Assembly (NCBI GenBank): GCA_007693385.1
Contig: REDR01000048.1
Location: 33,176-97,175 of the forward strand
Direction of reading: 5' to 3'
Length of the DNA: 64,000 nt
Source of the DNA: Anaerolineaceae bacterium
GTDB taxonomy: Bacteria; Chloroflexota; Anaerolineae; Aggregatilineales; Phototrophicaceae
Every line of letters begins with the position of its first letter. The stretch's first letter is position 1. The notes under the pieces are model-generated. The model worked only from the letters and a program-made list of their open reading frames with translations, was not told the origin of the DNA and ran no database searches. Below, piece after piece: positions 42,905 through 51,632 of the stretch. The translations under genes were made by a program, and so were the position numbers.

Positions 42905-43963
42905 ATGAGTGAACCGAATGTGATGGCGGGGATTACCGCACAACAGATGACGACATCGCGCTTGACGACCCGCGTGCTGACCTGCGGCGATGCGGGCGCG
43001 ACGCCGGTTGTATTCGTGCATGGCAATGTGTCGTCGGCGACGTTCTGGGAAGAGACGATGCTGGCCTTGCCGGAAGGCTTTCGCGGCATCGCGGCGGATA
43101 ATCGCGGCTATGGTGGCGCGGATAAGCAGGCCAAGATCGACGCGACACGCGGCTGTGGCGACTTATCCGACGATCTAGCCGCATTGCTGGACGCGCTGGA
43201 CATTGAACGGGCGCACGTCGTCGGGCATTCGCTGGGCGGCTCGGTGTTGTGGCGCTTCATGATGGATCATGCGGAGCGCATCCTCAGCGTGACGCAGGTC
43301 GCGCCCGGCTCGCCGTATGGCTTCGGCGGCTGTCAGGGTGAGGACGGGCGCTTGAATTACGCGGACGGCGCGGGCAGTGGCGCGGGCATCGTCAGCCCGG
43401 ATTTCGTTCAGGCGATTGCTGACGGAGATCGCGGCGACTCGCAGAATTCACCGCGCACCATCATGAATACGTTCTACTGGAAGCCGCCGTTCAAGTCGCC
43501 GCGTGAGGAGGATTTGCTGTCGTCGATGTTGTCGATACACACTGGCGCGGACGCCTACGCGGGCGACAGTCAACCGTCGGAGAATTGGCCGATGGCGGCG
43601 CCGGGCAAATTCGGCCCGAACAATATGCTCTCGCCGCTTTACCGCGATGATGTCGAGCGGCTTTACGCGCTGGCGAATAAGCCGCCGGTGCTGTGGATTC
43701 GCGGCGCGGACGATCAGATCGTGGCCGATGCGTCGCTGTTCGACGCGGGCACGCTCGGTCAGATCGGGGCGATTCCGGGCTGGCCGGGCGCGGATGTTTT
43801 CCCGCCGCAACCGATGGTCAGTCAGGCGCGGGCGGTGTTGAGCGCGTATCAGAGCGCGGGCGGGACGGTTGAAGAAGTGGTCATCGCCGAATGCGGTCAT
43901 ACGCCGTATATTGAAAAGGCGGCGGAGTTCAACGCCGTGTTCCATCGCTGGCTGACCGGCTGA
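42905..43963 (+). CDS. Alpha/beta hydrolase
   Basis: 352 residues from the ATG at 42905, preferred over 42881 because AGAGAGGAC stands 10 nt upstream. The oxyanion motif is PVVFVHGN, the nucleophile elbow is VVGHSLGGS, the acid is Asp in IRGADDQIVAD, and the His is in AECGHTPYIEK. Family members are esterases, epoxide hydrolases or carbon-carbon hydrolases. The place after the KAS III-like and ligase genes suggests that it acts on an ester or acyl product of that short pathway. A strong GC hairpin follows the stop. Confidence 0.9.
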   Translation: MSEPNVMAGITAQQMTTSRLTTRVLTCGDAGATPVVFVHGNVSSATFWEETMLALPEGFRGIAADNRGYGGADKQAKIDATRGCGDLSDDLAALLDALDIERAHVVGHSLGGSVLWRFMMDHAERILSVTQVAPGSPYGFGGCQGEDGRLNYADGAGSGAGIVSPDFVQAIADGDRGDSQNSPRTIMNTFYWKPPFKSPREEDLLSSMLSIHTGADAYAGDSQPSENWPMAAPGKFGPNNMLSPLYRDDVERLYALANKPPVLWIRGADDQIVADASLFDAGTLGQIGAIPGWPGADVFPPQPMVSQARAVLSAYQSAGGTVEEVVIAECGHTPYIEKAAEFNAVFHRWLTG

Positions 43964-43974
43964 CGGGGGGCAAT

Positions 43975-44001
43975 GCCGCCCGCCGTCGCTAATCGGGCGG
44001 C
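43975..44001 (+). terminator. GC hairpin after the hydrolase gene
   Basis: GCCGCCCG and CGGGCGGC, 8 bp, loop of 11. No U-run, so any termination would be weak or Rho-dependent. Confidence 0.35.
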
Positions 44002-44043
44002 GGGTGGTGGGCTTCTGTCGGGTGGATTAGATGGCGGGCGATC

Positions 44044-44517
44044 ATGAAAAAGGCGTTACAGGATCAGGGCTTTGATAATTTGGATCGGGCGATTTTGGAT
44101 GAACTACAGACCAATGGCCGCGTTAGCGTGGCTGATCTGGCGCGGAAGATTCATCTATCACAGCCCGCCGTCCATAATCGCATCAAGCGCTTGGAGCGTC
44201 GCGGCGTGATTCGCGGCTATGTGGCGCTGGTTGACCGTGAGCAAGTCGGGTATGACGTGATGTGCTTCGTGCAATTGAGCATCCAGCAGGAACACATCAA
44301 CACCATCCGCGAAGCCGTCGGGCAGATGCCGCAAGTGCTGGAGTGTTACCGCATGACCGGCGAGAGCGACATGCTGTTAAAGGTGGTGGTGGGCAATCAT
44401 CGCCAGTTGAACGAATTCATCGAGCATACGCTGTGTGTTTTGCCCGGCATTCAGCGCGTCGAGACCGCCGTCGTCCTCAGCGAGATGAAGGCGACGACGC
44501 AGATTTCACTGGATTAG
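44044..44517 (+). CDS. Lrp/AsnC-family transcriptional regulator
   Basis: 157 residues, the normal size. The N-terminal helix-turn-helix is LDRAILDELQTNGRVSVADLARKIHLSQPAVHNRIKRLE (residues about 16-54, in sequence). The RAM ligand-binding domain follows with VLECYRMTGESDMLLKVV. It binds DNA as an octamer-like disc and senses amino or organic acids. It sits between the KAS III/ligase operon and the second ligase/Liv operon, so it probably controls one or both. No clear binding site was identified. Confidence 0.93.
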   Translation: MKKALQDQGFDNLDRAILDELQTNGRVSVADLARKIHLSQPAVHNRIKRLERRGVIRGYVALVDREQVGYDVMCFVQLSIQQEHINTIREAVGQMPQVLECYRMTGESDMLLKVVVGNHRQLNEFIEHTLCVLPGIQRVETAVVLSEMKATTQISLD

Positions 44518-44527
44518 AATTTCTTTT

Positions 44528-44557
44528 GCTACCTTGACTGCCCTGAAAAAAGGTAGC
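44528..44557. terminator. Hairpin after the regulator gene
   Basis: GCTACCTT and AAGGTAGC, 8 bp, with a 14-nt loop; it ends in AAAAAAC rather than T. It may belong to the adjacent repeat. Confidence 0.35.
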
Positions 44558-44590
44558 GCCAAAAAACTTTGGCAGGGGTTTTTGGACGGA

Positions 44591-44633
44591 TGCAAAAGTC
44601 TTTTTTCGTTCTTTTTTCTACAGAAAAAAGAAC
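44591..44633. repeat. Dispersed TTCTTTTTTCTGTAGAAAAAAGAA element, copy 2
   Basis: TGCAAAAGTCTTTTTT then GTTCTTTTTTCTACAGAAAAAAGAAC, the reverse complement of copy 1 with the same order of parts. Sequence shared with copy 3 (CCAAAAACCCC) extends it further to 44570. Confidence 0.75.
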
Positions 44634-44704
44634 GAAGGAAAAATCACTCACTAATCGACTGTACCAGATTTACCGATAAGCCTTTGTAGAGGGAAAAGCG
44701 AACC

Positions 44705-46255
44705 ATGTATGTAGGCGATATACTCGGACGCCGCGCACTGTATACCCCCGATCAACTAGCGGTTGTCGATGCCGGGAAAACGCCGCATCGCACCTTCACC
44801 TATGTTGAGATGAACGCCCGCGCCAACCGTCTGGCGAATTGGTTACGCGACGGCGGCGGCGTCGGTAAGGGGGATCGCGTCGCGTTGCTGGCGCATAGCG
44901 GCGTTGAATATCTTGACGTGTTCTTCGCCTGCGGCAAGCTAGGCGCTGTTCAGGTGGCGCTGAACTGGCGTTTGAACTGGCGCGAGATGGTCAACTTGAT
45001 TAACGACACGACGCCGCGCGTGTTGATCTTCTCCGACGAATTCAAAGACGCGGTAGCGGGCATTTTGCAAGAGACTGATTGCATCGAACACGTGCTACAC
45101 ATCGAAGGCAAGGGATTGCCGACCAGCCGCAATTTTGAAAAGACGCTGAGTGAATCCGTGTTGCGTCCGGTGACGACGGAAGGCGTAACAGAAGAGGACA
45201 TCGCCTGTTTGATCTTCACCGGCGGCACCACTGGCACGCCGAAGGCGGCGCAGATCAGCCACCGCATGATCGCATGGAATACGCTGAACACCGTCATTCA
45301 CGATCTGCGGCATGGCGACATCACCGTGAATAGCTTCCCGATGTTTCACACCGGTGGCCTGCTGGTTTATACGCTACCGCTTTTGATACTGGGCGGCACG
45401 GTGATCTTGACGCGCAAATTCGATGCGGAGCAAGTGCTGGATTTGATCGAAGAATACGGCGTGACGGTGTATGCCGGTGTGCCGACTATGTACCAGATGC
45501 TTTGCACGGCGGATGACTGGGCGGCGGCGGATTTAAGCACGTTGCGCTTTTGCACGTCGGGCGGTGCGCCGTTGCCGGTGCATCTGGTCGAGAAGTTCCT
45601 CAACGAGAAGGGCGTGCAATTCAAGCAGGGGTTCGGCATGTCGGAATTCGGGCCGGGCGTGTTCGCGCTGGCACCGGAAGACGCGATCCGCAAGGCGGGG
45701 AGCATCGGGCGGCCTAACTTCTTCGTGGATGCGCGGATCGTGGATGAGAACGGCGCGGAAGTCGCGGCGGGGCAGGTGGGCGAATTAGTCCTGCGCGGCC
45801 CGTCGTTGTGTTCCGGTTATTTCAACCATCCAGAGGAAGGCGAACGCGCCGTTGATGCGGCGGGCTGGTTCTATACCGGCGATCTGGCGGTGCGCGATGC
45901 GGAGCATTATTTCTACATCGTAGACCGCAAAAAAGATATGTTCATCAGTGGCGGGGAGAACATCTACCCGGCGGAGATCGAACAGGTGCTATATCAGCAT
46001 CCCGCCGTCGCGCTGTGCGCGGTGGTCGGCGTCCCCGATGATAAATGGGGCGAAGTGGGTAAGGCTTATGTCGTGCTGAAGGCGGACGAACGCGCCACCT
46101 CAGCCGACCTCACCGCGCATTTACAGCATTATCTGGCGGGGTACAAAGTGCCGCAGATAGTGGAGATCGTCGCCGAGTTGCCGATTTCGGCGGCGGGCAA
46201 GATTCTCAAGCGCGAGTTGAACCCGTCGGGCGGTGCGCCGTCCGGCATTAAATAG
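44705..46255 (+). CDS. AMP-dependent acyl-CoA ligase 2
   Basis: 516 residues. P-loop IFTGGTTGTPKAA, A5 FGMSEFGPG, A7 WFYTGDLAVRDAEHYFYIVDRKKDM (in parts), and A10 SAAGKILKREL. It charges an organic acid with CoA in the cytoplasm. It is followed by the Liv-type importer, a pattern seen for aromatic or short/medium fatty acids that are trapped as CoA esters on entry. The ribosome-binding site is GAGGG at 10-12 nt. The 189-nt gap before it carries a dispersed repeat. Confidence 0.93.
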   Translation: MYVGDILGRRALYTPDQLAVVDAGKTPHRTFTYVEMNARANRLANWLRDGGGVGKGDRVALLAHSGVEYLDVFFACGKLGAVQVALNWRLNWREMVNLINDTTPRVLIFSDEFKDAVAGILQETDCIEHVLHIEGKGLPTSRNFEKTLSESVLRPVTTEGVTEEDIACLIFTGGTTGTPKAAQISHRMIAWNTLNTVIHDLRHGDITVNSFPMFHTGGLLVYTLPLLILGGTVILTRKFDAEQVLDLIEEYGVTVYAGVPTMYQMLCTADDWAAADLSTLRFCTSGGAPLPVHLVEKFLNEKGVQFKQGFGMSEFGPGVFALAPEDAIRKAGSIGRPNFFVDARIVDENGAEVAAGQVGELVLRGPSLCSGYFNHPEEGERAVDAAGWFYTGDLAVRDAEHYFYIVDRKKDMFISGGENIYPAEIEQVLYQHPAVALCAVVGVPDDKWGEVGKAYVVLKADERATSADLTAHLQHYLAGYKVPQIVEIVAELPISAAGKILKRELNPSGGAPSGIK

Positions 46256-46265
46256 CGGCAATTCT

Positions 46266-46286
46266 GCGGCTTTTGTGGCCGCTTTT
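46266..46286 (+). terminator. Small hairpin with T-run after ligase 2
   Basis: GCGGC and GCCGC around TTTTGTG, then T4. Short stem, hence modest confidence. Confidence 0.4.
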
Positions 46287-46292
46287 GCGATG

Positions 46293-46323
46293 GATCCGGG
46301 CGTGGCGCGGCCATGCGCGGATC
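46293..46323. promoter_or_regulatory. Strong hairpin in the leader of the Liv operon
   Basis: GATCCG pairs with CGGATC, and inside them GCGTGGC with GCCATGC (one G-U), loop GCG. That is 13 bp with a single one-base mismatch. It ends 49 nt before the binding-protein start. It has no U-run, so it may protect the mRNA end or regulate. Confidence 0.5.
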
Positions 46324-46371
46324 AGAAAAATATTGGTTCATGAAGAATAGAATTGAAAGGGATAGGCAAAG

Positions 46372-47733
46372 ATGAAAAAATTGATCGTACTCATGCTGAT
46401 TGGCCTGCTCGCGCTTTCTGTGGCGGCGGTATCCGCCGAGCGCCTGCAAGATGACGAAGACCCGATTCGGGTTGGCCTGCTGACTGACCTCACCGGCCCG
46501 TTGGCGATCTATGGTTTTGAACTGCAATACGGCTTCGAGCTAGGCTTGCTGTACGCGGCGGGCATTGATCCGGCGGACTATGACAGCATTGAGGATGCGC
46601 TGGCCGATGTGCGGCTGGATGGCCGTCCGGTGGAAATCCTGATGCGTGATAATTCCAGCGATCCGGGCATCGCGGCGGAACAAGCCCGCGCCCTGATCGA
46701 GCGTGAAGGCGTGGAAGTGCTGGTCGGTGCGCCGTCCTCCGGCGTGACGCTGGCGCTTCAGCAGGTGGCGCTGGACTATGAAGTGATGCTGTTCGTGGCG
46801 CCGGGCGCATCGCCCGCCATCACCGGCGATAACTTCAACCTGAACACGGTGCGCGTCTGCCGCAACACCTTCCAGGACTTCCTCGCGTTTGTGCCGTATG
46901 CGACAGAAGAAATCGGCACGAACTTTGTTCAGCTAGCCGCCGACTATGACTTCGGACGCGCCAGCGCGGAAGCCAGCGAAGCGGTATTCGGTGGCGTCGG
47001 CATCAACTTCGTGCGCGAGACCATCTACGCACCGCTAGAGACCAGCGACTTTACGCAGTATCTACAGGCGGTTCTGGACTCCGGCGCGGATGCGCTGTTG
47101 CCGATCTGGGCGGGCGATACCTCTGTCGCGCTGTTCCAGCAGATCGACGAGCTAGGCGTGAATGATCGCATGGCGATTGTCGCCGCGTTCAACTCCAACG
47201 ACATCGTGGCCTTCAGCGATCCCAGCACCATCGGCAATGTTTCGTGGATCGTCTATCACTACACGTTCCCCGAGAACGACATCAACGACTGGATGATTGA
47301 CCGTCACGTGCAGTTCTACCCGAACCCGCGCACCGGCGGCACGTACCATCCTGACCTGTTCACCGAATGCGCGTTCGCTAGCGCTCAGTCGATGTACATG
47401 GCGCTAGAAGCAACCGGCGGCGACACGCTACCGGAAGCGATGGTTCCGGCCATTGAGGGCATGATCTTTGACGGTCCGAAGGGCACATACTACATCCGCC
47501 CGTCCGACCATCAAGCGCTGATGCCGATGTACGTGGCGGAACTGGCGAATCTGGATGACGAGGCGCAGGCGTTCTATAACCTGCTGGCGGAAATCTCCCC
47601 GGCGGACACCATCCCGCCGTGCTTGCTGACCGGCGACTTCGCCGAGCGTTGCGAGACGATGGACGATGAATTCTACGAGACGCTGTTCGAGATGGAAGGC
47701 GTCATGATGGAAGAAGAAGAAGCCGAAGAATAG
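46372..47733 (+). CDS. Liv-type ABC transporter binding protein
   Basis: 453 residues. Signal peptide residues about 1-22 (MKKLIVLMLIGLLALSVAAV). The mature part matches periplasmic-binding family 6: VGLLTDLTGPLAIYGFELQ, MRDNSSDPGIAAEQARALIE, VGAPSSGVTLALQQV. It is longer than LivJ (about 370) and ends in a run of Glu (MMEEEEAEE). It captures amino acids, amides, aromatic acids or urea; neighbouring CoA ligases favour organic acids. AAAGGGAT lies upstream. Confidence 0.92.
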   Translation: MKKLIVLMLIGLLALSVAAVSAERLQDDEDPIRVGLLTDLTGPLAIYGFELQYGFELGLLYAAGIDPADYDSIEDALADVRLDGRPVEILMRDNSSDPGIAAEQARALIEREGVEVLVGAPSSGVTLALQQVALDYEVMLFVAPGASPAITGDNFNLNTVRVCRNTFQDFLAFVPYATEEIGTNFVQLAADYDFGRASAEASEAVFGGVGINFVRETIYAPLETSDFTQYLQAVLDSGADALLPIWAGDTSVALFQQIDELGVNDRMAIVAAFNSNDIVAFSDPSTIGNVSWIVYHYTFPENDINDWMIDRHVQFYPNPRTGGTYHPDLFTECAFASAQSMYMALEATGGDTLPEAMVPAIEGMIFDGPKGTYYIRPSDHQALMPMYVAELANLDDEAQAFYNLLAEISPADTIPPCLLTGDFAERCETMDDEFYETLFEMEGVMMEEEEAEE

Positions 47734-47863
47734 ACGATAGCCGGATAGTAATCGCCCGTCATCAGGCGGGATGATGGCGAATGGGTGGCCGTCGGCGCGG
47801 GTTGCTGGCGGCCACTTCGTCGCCACCTTTATATCGAATCAAGCCGAGTAGAAATCACGGGAA

Positions 47864-48652
47864 ATGACCGACATAATCCTCCAGTCTCATAGCTTACGCA
47901 AGGAGTTTGGCGCACTGGTGGCGGTGGATGACGTAGACATGAGCATCCGCCAGAATACGCTCCATTCGATCATCGGGCCGAACGGGGCGGGCAAGACCAC
48001 CTTTTTCAACCTGCTAAGCGGCAAATACAAGCCGACAGGCGGGCGCGTCATGTTCAAAGGGCAGGACATCACCGATATGCCGTTTCATCGCCGCGCCCAC
48101 ATGGGCATCGGGCGCTCCTTCCAGATCACCAACATCTTCCCGAATTTGACCATTCTGGAAAATGTGCGTCTGGCGGCACAGGCCGTCAGCCCGCAGGCGT
48201 TCAACTTCTGGGGGACGGTGGTGCATCATAAAGATTTGATAGACCGCGCCATGCACGTTCTGGACATCGTCGGGCTGGCGGGGGATTCGTTGCGGCTGGC
48301 TTCGGTATTGCCGCATGGCGACAAGCGCAAGCTGGAGCTTGCCATCTTGCTCGCGCCTGATCCCGATGTGCTTTTGCTGGACGAGCCGACGGCGGGCATG
48401 GCGTCGGAGCAAGTGCCGGAGATCATCGGCACCATCGACAACATCAGCAAGGCGCACGATAAGACGGTGGTCATGGTTGAACACAATATGAGCGTCGTCA
48501 TGGGCATTTCGGATGTCATCACGGTGATGGATCAGGGGCGGCTATTGGCCGAAGGCACGCCGTCGGAAATCGCCAATAACAAGACGGTGCAGGACGTGTA
48601 TCTGGGTCGGCTGTATGGCGATGCCGATGAACTGATCGGAAAGGACGCATGA
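47864..48652 (+). CDS. Liv-type ABC transporter ATPase, LivG-like
   Basis: 262 residues. Walker A GPNGAGKTT, Q-loop GIGRSFQITNIFPNLTILENV, signature LPHGDKRKLELAILLA (LSxGQ is replaced by LPHGDKR as in LivG), Walker B VLLLDEPTAGM, and H-loop VMVEHNM. It powers uptake of the Liv substrate. It is the first ATPase of the operon; livF overlaps its stop by 4 nt. Confidence 0.95.
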   Translation: MTDIILQSHSLRKEFGALVAVDDVDMSIRQNTLHSIIGPNGAGKTTFFNLLSGKYKPTGGRVMFKGQDITDMPFHRRAHMGIGRSFQITNIFPNLTILENVRLAAQAVSPQAFNFWGTVVHHKDLIDRAMHVLDIVGLAGDSLRLASVLPHGDKRKLELAILLAPDPDVLLLDEPTAGMASEQVPEIIGTIDNISKAHDKTVVMVEHNMSVVMGISDVITVMDQGRLLAEGTPSEIANNKTVQDVYLGRLYGDADELIGKDA

Positions 48653-49365
48653 TGAGCGCTCCGTTGTTGCGCGTGCGAGAAATCGACGCATTTATCGAGC
48701 AATTTCATATTCTGGAAGACGTGACATTTGACGTACCGGATGGCGGCATTACCGTCTTATTGGGGCGCAATGGCGCGGGCAAGACGACCACGCTCCGTAG
48801 CGTACTGGGCATGACCTCCGTCACTAGCGGCGACATCGAGTACAACGGGCAATCAATCGTCGGCAAGAAGACGCACACCATCGCGCAGATGGGCATCGGC
48901 TATGTGCCGGAACATCGCGCCATCTTCAGCGAGTTGACCGTGCAGGAGAATCTACGCATCGCGGCGCGACACAAAGACGATCTGCCGCGCAATATCGAGA
49001 TGATCTTCACGCTATTCCCGGACTTAAAGCGGCTGTATCAGCTACAGGGCGGCAACCTGTCCGGCGGTCAACAGCAGATGCTGGCGATTGCGCGGGCGCT
49101 GGTGCCGGATAACCGGCTACTGTTGATCGACGAGCCGAGCGAAGGCTTAGCGCCGGTCATCATCGAGCAGGTGATCGCGGCGATTAAGGCGCTGGCCGAG
49201 ACGAAAACGGTGCTATTGGTGGAGCAGAATTTCCGCGTCGCCAGTCAGCTAGCCGATAACTATGTCATCATGGATCATGGGCAGAGTGTGGCGCATGGCG
49301 TGATGGCTTCGCTGAGTCAGGATGACGAGATCGTGCAACGCTATCTGGGCGTTGGGATGCATTAG
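48649..49365 (+). CDS. Liv-type ABC transporter ATPase, LivF-like
   Basis: 238 residues. Walker A GRNGAGKTT, Q-loop IGYVPEHRAIFSELTVQENL, signature LSGGQQQML, Walker B LLIDEPSEGLAP, and the H-loop region VLLVEQN (Gln in place of His-adjacent residue as common in LivF). The first of two adjacent ATGs overlaps the livG stop; the second at 48652 is also possible. It forms the heterodimeric motor with the LivG-like protein. Confidence 0.95.
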   Translation: MMSAPLLRVREIDAFIEQFHILEDVTFDVPDGGITVLLGRNGAGKTTTLRSVLGMTSVTSGDIEYNGQSIVGKKTHTIAQMGIGYVPEHRAIFSELTVQENLRIAARHKDDLPRNIEMIFTLFPDLKRLYQLQGGNLSGGQQQMLAIARALVPDNRLLLIDEPSEGLAPVIIEQVIAAIKALAETKTVLLVEQNFRVASQLADNYVIMDHGQSVAHGVMASLSQDDEIVQRYLGVGMH

Positions 49366-49384
49366 GCATAGAGGGGGAAACCGC

Positions 49385-50371
49385 ATGACACGCTCCGATG
49401 CTGTGCTAATCACGGCGATAGTGGGTGCTATATTGTCATTTTCATTCATTTCGTCGGGCGGCAATGTCGGCTCTTTCGGCATTACGATCCTGTCCGGCTT
49501 GTTTCAGGGGATGCTGTTGTTTCTGGTCGCGGCGGGCTTGTCGCTGATCTTCGGCTTGATGGACGTGCTGAACTTCGCGCAGGGCGCTTACTTCATGGTG
49601 GGCGCGTATCTGGCGTATGACATCCAGCATACCGGCGGGCTGATCGACGTGGGCATCGCCGATCCGGGCTTGCGCTTCATCGTCGGCGTGATCGCCGCGA
49701 CGTTGGCGGGCGCGGTGCTGGGCGTCCTGCTGGAATTGCTATTGCGTCCGGTCTATAAGCGCCATCTGTTCCTGCTGGTGCTGACGTTCGGCGTGTCGAT
49801 TGTGATGCTGGAAGGCATCAAAGCGTTTTACAGCGTGACGCCGTACACATGGACGGAGTTCTTCGGCATCCGCGAAGCGCAATTCACGTTTTTGGGGCAG
49901 AACTTCACGCAGTATCGACTATTTGTACTCGCCGTCGGCTTCGCGTTGATGGTGGGCATCTCGCTACTGCTGAACCGCACGCGCATCGGCATTATCATCC
50001 GCGCCGGTGTGCAAGATCGGGAGATGGTCAGCGCGTTGGGCATCAACGTGCAGACGGTGTTCACGTTCGTATTCACGCTGGGGTGCGCGGTGGCCGCTTT
50101 CGGCGGGGCGATTGCCGCGCCATTTCTGGGCGCGACGATCACGATGGGCACGACATATCTAGTCGCCGCTATCGCGGTGATCGTGCTGGGCGGTCTGGGC
50201 AGTTATGAAGGCACGGCCATCGGCGCGATGATCGTCGGGTTGGCGCTGGCGGCGATGCAACAATTCAGCATCACCATCAATCAGCCGGTACTGGCGAGCA
50301 TCACGCCGATGATGCTATTGATCGCCGTTTTGTTGATCCGCCCACGCGGGCTATTCGGTCAGGAGCGTTAG
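49385..50371 (+). CDS. Liv-type ABC transporter permease, LivH-like
   Basis: 328 residues from the ATG at 49385, preferred because GAGGGGG stands 7 nt upstream; the in-frame ATG at 49322 lies inside livF. Eight membrane helices. Family landmarks are GLSLIFGLMDVLNFAQGAYFMVGAY, the loop VQDREMVSALGINVQTVF and GGLGSYEGTAIGAM. It makes half of the channel. Confidence 0.95.
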   Translation: MTRSDAVLITAIVGAILSFSFISSGGNVGSFGITILSGLFQGMLLFLVAAGLSLIFGLMDVLNFAQGAYFMVGAYLAYDIQHTGGLIDVGIADPGLRFIVGVIAATLAGAVLGVLLELLLRPVYKRHLFLLVLTFGVSIVMLEGIKAFYSVTPYTWTEFFGIREAQFTFLGQNFTQYRLFVLAVGFALMVGISLLLNRTRIGIIIRAGVQDREMVSALGINVQTVFTFVFTLGCAVAAFGGAIAAPFLGATITMGTTYLVAAIAVIVLGGLGSYEGTAIGAMIVGLALAAMQQFSITINQPVLASITPMMLLIAVLLIRPRGLFGQER

Positions 50372-50374
50372 GGC

Positions 50375-51529
50375 ATGGACAACGTACAGGACGTATTTCA
50401 GGAAACTCCGCAAGATGTTTTCCGCCCGCCCCCGATGTGGCGCGTTTTCCTGCGTGAACACTGGCTTCACCTGTTGATCGTGGCGGTGTTGATCGTGCTA
50501 CCGCACGCTATCGGCTGGATCACCGGCGATAGTCCGTTCGGGCGGGTGCGCGGCTCGCGGGTGATTATGGCGGGCGAGTCCACGTACTGGCAGGCCATCT
50601 TCATTGAGATGTTCTCGCTGGCGGTGCTGGTGATGAGCTACAACCTGATGTTCGGCTTTACCGGCGTCATCTCGTTCGGCCATGCGCTGTTTTTCGGCAT
50701 CGGCGGTTACGCGGTGGGCATCGTGGTGCAATACTGGGATGTAGACCCGAATTTAGCGTTCATCGCCGGTGTGTTGCTGGTCATCTTCATCACGTCGATT
50801 CTCGGCTTGTTGATCGGCCTGTTGTCGTTACGATTACGCGGCATTTACTTCGCTATCTTCACGTTAGCCATCGCGGAGATGGCGTGGCTTTATGCCGGTA
50901 GCTGGCGACTGACACGCGGCGAGGACGGGCTGACGATCAACCGTCTGCCGGAATGGATCGACCCGGAGCGTAGCCGCTTGATGGTGTATTACATCGGGCT
51001 GGCGCTGTTCGTCACCGCGTTTCTGGTGATTCGCCGTCTGGTACGTTCGCCAGCCGGGGCGGTGTTCCAAGCCATCCGCGAGAACGAAGACCGCGCCAAA
51101 GCCATCGGCTATAACACGCTACGCTATAAACTGCTGTCTATCGTGGTGGCGAGTGTGCTGGCGGGGCTGGCCGGTATCCTCATGGGCATCTTGAACAAGA
51201 GCGCCCGTCCGGAATTGCTCGGCGTGACCTATACCGTCGATGCGTTGCTCATCACCATCATCGGCGGGGTGGGGACGCTGGCCGGGCCGGTGGTCGGCAC
51301 GGCGGGCTTGCACCTGCTGGAATTATGGGTGCGCGATTCGAGCATTATCTTGTCGCTGAATCTCGGCCTGTTTGAATTCACGTTGAATTTCTCGCAGGAC
51401 TGGATATTGATTATCGGCGTGGTGTTCGTGGTGGTGGTGCTGGTGTTCCCGTATGGGCTGGTCGGGACGTGGTACCGATTACGCGCTCGCGTCGGCGATT
51501 GGTGGGAGCGACGACGGGCGACGACGTGA
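50375..51529 (+). CDS. Liv-type ABC transporter permease, LivM-like
   Basis: 384 residues, a hydrophilic 25-residue start and about nine membrane helices. Family landmarks: LMFGFTGVISFGHALFFGIG, LRGIYFAIFTLAIAEM, RENEDRAKAIGYNTLRYKLL and TIIGGVGTLAGPVVG. It begins 3 nt after livH and completes the importer. A strong terminator follows 21 nt after the stop. Confidence 0.95.
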   Translation: MDNVQDVFQETPQDVFRPPPMWRVFLREHWLHLLIVAVLIVLPHAIGWITGDSPFGRVRGSRVIMAGESTYWQAIFIEMFSLAVLVMSYNLMFGFTGVISFGHALFFGIGGYAVGIVVQYWDVDPNLAFIAGVLLVIFITSILGLLIGLLSLRLRGIYFAIFTLAIAEMAWLYAGSWRLTRGEDGLTINRLPEWIDPERSRLMVYYIGLALFVTAFLVIRRLVRSPAGAVFQAIRENEDRAKAIGYNTLRYKLLSIVVASVLAGLAGILMGILNKSARPELLGVTYTVDALLITIIGGVGTLAGPVVGTAGLHLLELWVRDSSIILSLNLGLFEFTLNFSQDWILIIGVVFVVVVLVFPYGLVGTWYRLRARVGDWWERRRATT

Positions 51530-51550
51530 CGCCATCAACGAGAATCTGTC

Positions 51551-51583
51551 GGGGTGCGGTTTATCTTGACCGCCCCCCGTTTT
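51551..51583 (+). terminator. Intrinsic terminator of the Liv operon
   Basis: GGGGTGCGGT and ACCGCCCCCC, ten positions with one mismatch, loop of 8 nt, then GTTTT. Confidence 0.8.
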
Positions 51584-51590
51584 AAGGGAT

Positions 51591-51613
51591 GTTCTTTTTT
51601 CTGTAGAAAAAAC
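51591..51613. repeat. Dispersed TTCTTTTTTCTGTAGAAAAAAGAA element, copy 3 (truncated)
   Basis: GTTCTTTTTTCTGTAGAAAAAAC, identical to copy 1 for 20 nt, then CCAAAAACCCC shared with copy 2. It sits between convergent genes just after the Liv terminator. Confidence 0.65.
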
Positions 51614-51632
51614 GCTTTCCAAAAACCCCGTT

